Positions 58,056 to 64,000 of a stretch of 64,000 nt of DNA are shown piece after piece. Where the stretch lies: NCBI RefSeq assembly GCF_003469205.1, contig NZ_QSIN01000004.1, positions 62,001 to 126,000 of the forward strand. Direction: 5' to 3'. A program made the translations under genes and the position numbers. Numbering within the stretch: the first letter of the stretch is position 1; each line of letters begins with the position of its first letter. Source of the stretch: Collinsella sp. AM33-4BH (GTDB lineage: Bacteria > Actinomycetota > Coriobacteriia > Coriobacteriales > Coriobacteriaceae). The notes under the pieces were generated by a model. That model saw only the letters and a program-made list of their open reading frames with translations, was not told where the DNA came from and searched no databases.

Positions 58056-58188
58056 GAAAGCAACAAGGGACGACGTCGGTCTTAAACCTTGGCGACAGCA
58101 CCGCCCAAACTAATCCGCTTTCCTCCGTCCCCGAGGGATCATTCTTCTGGCAGCCAAGACAACGCCGATGCTTTGGCGCGGACAGCGA

Positions 58189-58328
58189 AAGCCCGCCAGA
58201 GCGAGCAAGGTGCCTTGAAACGAGGCGGCATTGACCTTCTGGTCATGCCGCCGAAGTTGAAAGGCAGATTGCCGCTCTGGCGGGCTTGCAGCGTCGAGCT
58301 GTTACGCGGTTTGGTAAAACCGCGTAAC
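58189..58328. repeat. Composite hairpin element, family 2, copy B (downstream of the esterase gene)
   Basis: Outer 15-bp perfect arms (58189-58203 and 58273-58287) are followed by GCAA/TTGC. A terminator-like hairpin GGCGGCA.TGACC-TTCT-GGTCA.TGCCGCC has the same bulged T as copy A. After a GCAGCGTCG linker, a second hairpin with 12-bp perfect arms (58301-58312, 58317-58328) runs into the esterase stop codon. Plan and linker match copy A at 29572-29709; paired arms differ. Confidence 0.85.
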
Positions 58329-59230
58329 TAGAAACCGTGGCGCTCCAGGAAGCGGAAGGCTAGGCGGATCCAAGGACGGACTGCCACCTGCTTGTCCTCG
58401 TTGTCGACCGCAGTATTGGCGTTGCCGAGCGAAAGGCCGTGGCCACCCTGGTCAAAGACGTGCATCTCGCATGCAACACCCTCCTCGGCCATGCGCTGCG
58501 CAAACGGGTAGACCTGCGCGACCGGCGCCGTCTTGTCGTCCGAAACGCCCCACACAAAGGTCGGGGGCATCTGGCGCGAAACGTGCGTGGTAGGGCAGAT
58601 GTCGGCCAGGTGCTCATCGGTCGCCTCGCCGCCCGTCACCATCGACAGATAGTCGTTGAGCAAATCGCGCCCCGTCTTGCCACCCGTCTTGGGCACGCGC
58701 AGGTCGATGCGCGGGTCGCGCGTCTGCATATCGCGCACATAGGCAAGGTCGAGCAACGGATAGCCCAGCACCACGGCGTCGGGACGAATATCCTCCGGAC
58801 GAGCCCCGGCAAGGCCCGCGAAGGGTCCGGTCTTCCACTGCGTTGCCAACGAGGCGCAGATCATGCCGCCCGCCGAGAAACCCACGATGCACACGCGCTT
58901 GGGATCGACATGCCACTCGTCGGCGTTAGCGCGCACGGTAGCGACCATCTTGGCGAGGTCCGCCTGCGGGTGCGGAAAGCTCACGTCGCCCGTGGCGCTC
59001 GTCACATAGTTGAGCACAAAGGCCTGGTAGCCGCGGTCCAAAAACGCAAACGCCACCGGGTCCTGCTCGTGCGGAGCGATATGCGTAAACCCGCCTCCGC
59101 CGCAGATGATCACCGCGGGGCGGCGGCCATTGGGCTTGTCGGGCAGCGGCTCGGCACCCAGATACGTAAACGTCGCCGGATAATCCTCGGTCGGCTCCTC
59201 GCCCCACAGCGCATGGTTCTCAATAATCAT
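58328..59230 (-). CDS. Alpha/beta-hydrolase, acetylesterase-like
   Basis: 300 residues from the ATG at 59230 (GGGAG upstream). The oxyanion motif ICGGGGF, nucleophile GFSAGG, acidic residue in SDDKTAP and histidine in GGHGLSLG make a complete catalytic set. No signal peptide. The fold resembles xylan/acetyl esterases that deacetylate plant-derived sugars; the substrate is unknown. Family-2 element copy B lies at its 3' end. Confidence 0.88.
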   Translation of the reverse strand: MIIENHALWGEEPTEDYPATFTYLGAEPLPDKPNGRRPAVIICGGGGFTHIAPHEQDPVAFAFLDRGYQAFVLNYVTSATGDVSFPHPQADLAKMVATVRANADEWHVDPKRVCIVGFSAGGMICASLATQWKTGPFAGLAGARPEDIRPDAVVLGYPLLDLAYVRDMQTRDPRIDLRVPKTGGKTGRDLLNDYLSMVTGGEATDEHLADICPTTHVSRQMPPTFVWGVSDDKTAPVAQVYPFAQRMAEEGVACEMHVFDQGGHGLSLGNANTAVDNEDKQVAVRPWIRLAFRFLERHGF

Positions 59231-59415
59231 AGGTGCTCCCTCCGCGCAGATTATGCACACTCATTTTTCGCATCTAAGCGTACCCCAGTTGTGCGCAGGA
59301 CGCAGAAACACTCCAGCAATAAGTTTCCCTTCAACTGATATATCACATAATCCCAGTTCAGAGGTATCGTTGAGCAGCGTAAAATAGGGGCGTTGACCAA
59401 GCCGTGAAACACATA

Positions 59416-59426
59416 TGAAACGTTTC
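59416..59426. promoter_or_regulatory. LacI-type operator upstream of EIIA-Glc (site 1)
   Basis: TGAAACGTTTC contains the perfect palindrome GAAACGTTTC, the centre of LacI/CcpA-family operators. It lies 57 bp before the EIIA-Glc start. The same 11 bases recur at 60122-60132. Confidence 0.5.
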
Positions 59427-59473
59427 CGGCAAACCAAGCGCGCGCTATGCGCCTATTTAAGTTGGAGGCAACT

Positions 59474-60037
59474 ATGGGTCTGCTCGATTCGCTTAAGTCC
59501 ACCTTCACCTCGACGGGCGAGGCATCCGTTCCGCCCGCGGCAAGCTTCGCCACCCGCGAAGGCGTCATCTACGCCCCCGTCAACGGCGTGCTCGTCAACC
59601 TGGATGAGGTTCCCGACGAGACCATCGCCTCGGGTATGCTCGGTCAGGGCTACGGCATCGAGCCCATTACCGACACCATCTATGCGCCCGCCAACGGCCG
59701 CATCGGCGCCACCACCGTCACCAACCACTCCATCGGCATGATCACCGAGGACGGCCTTCGCGTGTTCATCCATGTTGGCCTGGGCACCGTGGAAATGAAC
59801 GGCAAGGGTTTTGCCCGCTTTGTCGAGATGGGCGATGAGGTCAAGGCGGGGCAGCCGCTCATCAGCTTCGACCGCGAGGCCATCAAGGCCGCCGGTCACG
59901 AGGACATCGTGACCGTCATCGTCTCCGAGCTCGATCGTCTTAAGAGCATCGACCATGTCGGCGAGTCCGGTACGCTTATCGGCGGCAACCCACTCGTCAA
60001 GCTGGGCGACCCGCTGCTGGTAGCCAAGACCAAGTAG
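59474..60037 (+). CDS. crr: PTS glucose-type EIIA component
   Basis: 187 residues from the ATG at 59474 (TTGGAGG upstream). The start GLLDSLKSTF, the zinc/phosphorylation histidine in VFIHVGLGTVEMNG and the second histidine in TVTNHSIGM match EIIA-Glc. It carries phosphate from HPr to glucose-type EIICB and may regulate other permeases. It is encoded alone; no EIICB is adjacent. Confidence 0.92.
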   Translation: MGLLDSLKSTFTSTGEASVPPAASFATREGVIYAPVNGVLVNLDEVPDETIASGMLGQGYGIEPITDTIYAPANGRIGATTVTNHSIGMITEDGLRVFIHVGLGTVEMNGKGFARFVEMGDEVKAGQPLISFDREAIKAAGHEDIVTVIVSELDRLKSIDHVGESGTLIGGNPLVKLGDPLLVAKTK

Positions 60038-60121
60038 CAAACCGCCGTCATCACATAACGGGCCAACCGCCTGTGCATCTTTGCCGCATCTGTGTTGTTG
60101 TTTTTGCCTATGTAGAGGTTC

Positions 60122-60132
60122 TGAAACGTTTC
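60122..60132. promoter_or_regulatory. LacI-type operator upstream of the acyltransferase (site 2)
   Basis: TGAAACGTTTC, identical to the site at 59416-59426, about 150 bp before the acyltransferase start and 85 bp after the EIIA-Glc stop. Confidence 0.45.
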
Positions 60133-60275
60133 TACCTAGACAGCTAAGCATCAACGCAGGTGCGGCTTTTGCGTAGCGAAGCATCGCCCTGTGACATGTT
60201 GTTCAACCGCACCAACCCCCTTCCCTTGTCCGCGCAGAGCGCTAGACTGCTAGGTCGACATTGGAGGAAAGAACG

Positions 60276-62210
60276 ATGCAAAACACACCCACGGGCACCG
60301 CACACGCAGTGCTCCAACGCAGCCAACGCATCGCCGCACTCGACGGGCTTCGCGCCCTCGCCATCGCCGGCGTCGTCCTATATCACCTTCGCCCCAGCCG
60401 CCTGACCGGCGGTTTTTTGGGCGTTACACTCTTCTTTACGCTGAGTGGCTATCTCGCCACCAATAGCATTATGCGAGCAACGGCACGCGACGGGTTCTCG
60501 TACCCGCACTATATCGCCCGCCGCGTCACGCGCCTCATGCCACCGATTCTTGTAACCATCGCGCTTACCGCCGTGGCCACCTATATCGTAGCCCCGAGTC
60601 TGCTGCCCAAGGCGCAGCAGGACGCTCTGCCGTCAGCATTGTTCTTGAGCAATTGGTTCTATATCTTTCGCAACGTCTCGTATTTTGCCGCCGCGGGACT
60701 CCCCTCGCCGCTCACGCACCTGTGGTTCTGCGGCGTCCAGATGCAGTTCTATCTGGTATGGCCAGTCATCCTTATGGTGCTCTGCAGCAAGACCCGCTCG
60801 CGCAACACCGCCATCGGAGTCACGATCACGTTCATACTTATATCAACAGCAGCGATGGCCCTCATGTTCGACCCCGCTGCCGACACATCGCGTGTCTACT
60901 ACGGAACCGACGCCCGCGCCGCCGAGCTTTTGTGCGGCGCCCTGGCCGCCATCGCCGCGCCGCGTCTGCGCGAGATGCTGAGCGGTGACATCCATACCCC
61001 CGGCGCCGACAAGGGCATCTCAAAGGTCAACGCGATTTCTATCGCGTGGCTCGTTGCCGTTATAGCCGGCGCACTCATGCTGACCGGAGAGAGCGCCTGG
61101 CTCTACCGCGGCGGCTTTTTGCTGTTTGCCCTCGTCACCGGACTCCTCATCATCTGCGTGCAGAATACGGAGTGCATCGTGCGTCGCCTGTTGTCGGTCA
61201 AGCCGCTCGTCTGGCTGGGTCAGCGCTCATTCTCGGTCTATCTGGTGCACTATCCCCTACTGCTTCTTATGAACCCCGCAACCCGCACTACCCGCATCGC
61301 CTGGTGGGAGCAGGTATTACAGCTTGTACTGATCCTTGCGGTAGCCGAGGTTTTCTATCGCCTAGTCGAACGCCCTTGGCCCCACAAGCCGGCCCAACAG
61401 GACAGCACGGCAAGAAAGCACGTCCTCGCGTCCGCCATGGTGCTCCCCGCGCTTGGCGCCGCATGCGTCCTCGCACTCGCCTTCGCACCGCTCGACTGGA
61501 CGGGCATCGCCATTGCCCGCGCCGAGCAGCTCCGTCCCGAGCTTACCCAGAACGCGACCTCGTCCCAGGACAACGGAGTCAACGACAAGGGCGCCGAGCC
61601 CGCATCCGGTAAAGATTCCCAACCCAGCGACACCGCATCCGATGACGCCACCAAGCAAAAACCCAAAGAAGGGCCTATCGCCGAAAAGGTCCCCAAGAAC
61701 TTGGACTGGAAGAGCTTTACCTACGACGAGGCGACCGGGACCTGCGATGCCCGCGTGCTCATGATCGGCGACTCGGTCACTGCGGGCGCACAGTCCGGTA
61801 TTCAGGCGGCGCTTCCCAACGCCTACATCGACGGCGTGGTGAGCCGCCAGTTCTACACCTTCCAGGATGTCTACGCGCAGGACAGCGCCAACTACGACCC
61901 GAGTGTGGTCATCTGTGCGCTTGGCACCAACGGCCTCATCCGCGACCCCCAGCAGGTACAGGACGTGATTAATGCCGTGGGCGGCAAGCCCATCTACTTT
62001 GTGACCGTGCGCGTGCCGCTCGAGCTGCAGGACCGCAACAACCAGACGATCCGCGACGTATGCGCCCAAAACGACAACGCCGGCGTCATCGACTGGAACG
62101 GCGCGTCCGAGGGCCACAGCGAATACCTCGTCGACGACGGCACGCACCTCACCCAGGCGGGAATCGACAACTACGCAGCCCTCATCCGTCAAGCCATCTG
62201 CGGGCACTAG
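60276..62210 (+). CDS. Acyltransferase-3 family protein with C-terminal SGNH domain (OatA-like)
   Basis: 644 residues from the ATG at 60276 (GGAGG upstream). The N-terminal part has about ten membrane helices with the AT3 start [20 protein letters not shown] and [14 protein letters not shown] segments. After an extracellular linker rich in Ser, Asp and Lys comes an SGNH hydrolase domain: [12 protein letters not shown] (Ser), a CALGTNG block, and DGTHLTQAG (Asp-His). This layout matches OatA-type enzymes that O-acetylate peptidoglycan or cell-wall glycans. The exact acceptor is unknown. Confidence 0.9.
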   Translation: MQNTPTGTAHAVLQRSQRIAALDGLRALAIAGVVLYHLRPSRLTGGFLGVTLFFTLSGYLATNSIMRATARDGFSYPHYIARRVTRLMPPILVTIALTAVATYIVAPSLLPKAQQDALPSALFLSNWFYIFRNVSYFAAAGLPSPLTHLWFCGVQMQFYLVWPVILMVLCSKTRSRNTAIGVTITFILISTAAMALMFDPAADTSRVYYGTDARAAELLCGALAAIAAPRLREMLSGDIHTPGADKGISKVNAISIAWLVAVIAGALMLTGESAWLYRGGFLLFALVTGLLIICVQNTECIVRRLLSVKPLVWLGQRSFSVYLVHYPLLLLMNPATRTTRIAWWEQVLQLVLILAVAEVFYRLVERPWPHKPAQQDSTARKHVLASAMVLPALGAACVLALAFAPLDWTGIAIARAEQLRPELTQNATSSQDNGVNDKGAEPASGKDSQPSDTASDDATKQKPKEGPIAEKVPKNLDWKSFTYDEATGTCDARVLMIGDSVTAGAQSGIQAALPNAYIDGVVSRQFYTFQDVYAQDSANYDPSVVICALGTNGLIRDPQQVQDVINAVGGKPIYFVTVRVPLELQDRNNQTIRDVCAQNDNAGVIDWNGASEGHSEYLVDDGTHLTQAGIDNYAALIRQAICGH

Positions 62211-62346
62211 ACAACGTAAAGCCGGAACCTGTTTGGCGCCCACGCCACGCCCATACATCGGCACCGCCGTTTTGCTACGCTCCCGCTCGCGGGTTAGAAT
62301 GGTTAACTGTTTGGAAATAATCCGTACAACCGCTCTGGGAGGATAC

Positions 62347-63750
62347 GTGAACCGCACCAAAATCGCGCAGCTCTATGCCGACGCCGAGTCGCTCGGCGGC
62401 CAGACCGTCACCGTCGCCGGCTGGGTCAAGTCCGTCCGCGACATGAAGAACTTTGGCTTTGTTACGCTCAACGACGGCAGCTGCTTCCGCGACCTGCAAG
62501 TCGTCATGAACCGCGAGGCACTCGACAACTACGACGAGATCGCCCATCAAAACGTCTCGGCCGCACTCATTTGCACCGGCACCGTCAAGCTGACCCCCGA
62601 TGCGCCCCAACCTTTCGAGCTTTCTGCCACCTCCATCGAGGTCGAGGGCGTCAGCGCCCCGGATTACCCGCTGCAGAAGAAGCGCGCAACCGTCGAGTTC
62701 CTGCGCACCCAGCAGCACCTGCGCCCGCGCACTAACCTGTTCCGCGCCGTGTTCCGCATCCGCTCTGTCGCGGCTGCCGCCATCCACCGCTTCTTCCAGG
62801 AGCAAGGCTTTGTCTACGTCAACACCCCCATCATCACCACGAGCGACTGCGAGGGTGCCGGCGAGATGTTCCGCGTGACCACGCTTGACCCCAAAAACCC
62901 GCCCCTCACCGAGTCCGGCGAGGTCGACTGGAGCCAGGACTTCTTTGGCAAGCACGCGAGCCTTACCGTGTCCGGCCAGCTCAATGCCGAGAACTTTGCC
63001 ATGGCCTTTGGCGACGTGTACACCTTTGGCCCCACCTTCCGCGCCGAAAACTCCAACACCACGCGCCACGCCGCCGAGTTTTGGATGATCGAGCCCGAGA
63101 TGGCCTTTGCCGACCTGAACGACTACATGGATAACGCCGAGGCCATGCTCAAGTACGTCCTTAAGGACGTCATGGCAACCTGCCCCGACGAGCTCAATAT
63201 GCTCAACAAGTTTGTGGACAAGGGTCTGCTCGAGCGCCTGGTCCACGTGGCAAACTCCGACTTTGCCCGCGTCACCTATACCGAGGCCATCGAAATCCTG
63301 GAGCAGGCCGTCGCCGCCGGTCACAAGTTTGACTATCCCGTGAGCTGGGGCATCGACCTGCAGACCGAGCACGAGCGCTTCCTGACCGAGGAGCACTTTA
63401 AGCGACCGACTTTTGTGACCGACTATCCGGCCGAGATCAAGGCGTTCTACATGCGCATGAACGAGGACGGCAAGACCGTCGCCGCCGCCGACTGCCTGGT
63501 TCCCGGTATCGGCGAGATTATCGGCGGCTCCCAGCGCGAGGAGCGCCTGGATCTGCTCGAAGCCCGCATCAAGGACCTGGGCATGAATCCCGAGCAGTAC
63601 AAGTACTACCTTGACCTGCGCCGCTACGGTTCCTGCAAGCACGCCGGCTACGGTCTGGGCTTCGAGCGCTTGGTCATGTATCTGACCGGTGTGGGCAACA
63701 TCCGCGACGTCCTGCCGCACCCGCGCACCGTGGGCAACGCCGACTTCTAA
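62347..63750 (+). CDS. asnS: Asparaginyl-tRNA synthetase
   Basis: 467 residues from the GTG at 62347, chosen because GGAGG lies four bases upstream and the protein starts in the OB-fold ([19 protein letters not shown]). Class II motifs follow: [21 protein letters not shown] (motif 2 region) and [18 protein letters not shown] (motif 3). It charges tRNA-Asn. No T-box leader is seen upstream. Confidence 0.96.
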   Translation: MNRTKIAQLYADAESLGGQTVTVAGWVKSVRDMKNFGFVTLNDGSCFRDLQVVMNREALDNYDEIAHQNVSAALICTGTVKLTPDAPQPFELSATSIEVEGVSAPDYPLQKKRATVEFLRTQQHLRPRTNLFRAVFRIRSVAAAAIHRFFQEQGFVYVNTPIITTSDCEGAGEMFRVTTLDPKNPPLTESGEVDWSQDFFGKHASLTVSGQLNAENFAMAFGDVYTFGPTFRAENSNTTRHAAEFWMIEPEMAFADLNDYMDNAEAMLKYVLKDVMATCPDELNMLNKFVDKGLLERLVHVANSDFARVTYTEAIEILEQAVAAGHKFDYPVSWGIDLQTEHERFLTEEHFKRPTFVTDYPAEIKAFYMRMNEDGKTVAAADCLVPGIGEIIGGSQREERLDLLEARIKDLGMNPEQYKYYLDLRRYGSCKHAGYGLGFERLVMYLTGVGNIRDVLPHPRTVGNADF

Positions 63751-63790
63751 TCGCCACAGCGCCACCAAACGCGTTCCAGCGCATCACGCC

Positions 63791-63824
63791 AGCGCCTCTC
63801 GGCAAGCCGAGGGGCGCTTTTTTC
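63791..63824 (+). terminator. Intrinsic terminator after asnS
   Basis: Stem GCGCCTCTCGG/CCGAGGGGCGC with a CAAG loop followed by TTTTTTC. Confidence 0.92.
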
Positions 63825-64000
63825 AACAGCATCCGTCAAGCTTTTGGCAAGTTTTTGGTCAGTTGGGCAGGGCTGTTGAAAACTCGACCCGCCGCTTGCC
63901 GACGGCTACCGACCGCCCAGGGCGTACTGCGCCCCTGGGAAAGCCCCTCGTCCTAGGCTCCATACCGTCGCCACCCAAAACGGAAAGGACGTGGGCGCCA
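63825..64000. other. Region before the next, truncated gene
   Basis: No gene is supported to the window end. CGGAAAGGA at 63981-63989 looks like a ribosome-binding site, so a plus-strand gene probably starts at the window edge. Confidence 0.35.

Noticed and set aside
62211..62346. T-box or other riboswitch before asnS
   Set aside because: The leader is too short and lacks the conserved T-box bulge and terminator/antiterminator pair.

Overview
The window is a GC-rich chromosome segment of an anaerobic gut actinobacterium, most likely a Coriobacteriia of the Collinsella type. The basis is the Gram-positive actinobacterial character of the ribosomal and RNA polymerase genes, frequent GTG/TTG starts, a fused FeoA-FeoB, mannose-family PTS genes, and short 'GGGGACAG'-type intergenic palindromes that I recall from Collinsella. 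The genus is inference from the sequence alone.

Layout. 0-5.3 kb: 3' part of a U32 peptidase gene, an RluA-type pseudouridine synthase, an intergenic block full of palindromes, and a Gfo/Idh/MocA oxidoreductase with a DeoR regulator. 5.5-6.2 kb: a scar with a tandem repeat, the 5' end of an IS200 element and a DegV C-terminal fragment. 6.3-13.8 kb: a sugar operon on the minus strand (LevR-like regulator, EIIB, EIIC, EIID, EIIA, a GH172/DUF2961 enzyme, a ROK fructokinase) that looks like uptake and cleavage of a fructose-containing saccharide. 13.9-15.5 kb: a second scar, an IS3 remnant joined to a truncated MTA/SAH nucleosidase, just downstream of the ribosomal cluster. 15.5-27.2 kb: the S10/spc and str ribosomal operons (rpsL-rpsG-fusA-rpsJ, a terminator, two unrelated genes, then rplC to rplX). 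tuf is missing between fusA and rpsJ, and the spc genes stop after rplX. 27.8-37.7 kb: an ECF sigma factor with a likely anti-sigma partner, then rpoB-rpoC. 38-42.2 kb: an accessory island of orphan genes and one pseudogene. 42.4-51.4 kb: a WYL regulator, galU, rplJ-rplL, an aminotransferase, a flavodoxin-like protein, a hypoxanthine-DNA glycosylase, a GH13 amylase and an MFS exporter. 51.5-64 kb: FeoAB; a permease/DDAH/GntR module that may use arginine derivatives; an esterase; EIIA-Glc; an OatA-like acyltransferase; and asnS.

The most unusual content lies between genes. Three long palindromes with a conserved core (CACATTAAGTG) but locus-specific arms sit 200-280 bp upstream of the first gene of three ribosomal operons (rplC, rpsL, rplJ). 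A second composite hairpin family follows rpoC and the esterase gene. Two shorter inverted-repeat families occur at 3.1-3.3 kb and at 50.1/54.6 kb. Gaps inside the S10/spc operon also fold into hairpins. These are the best candidates for undescribed elements here.
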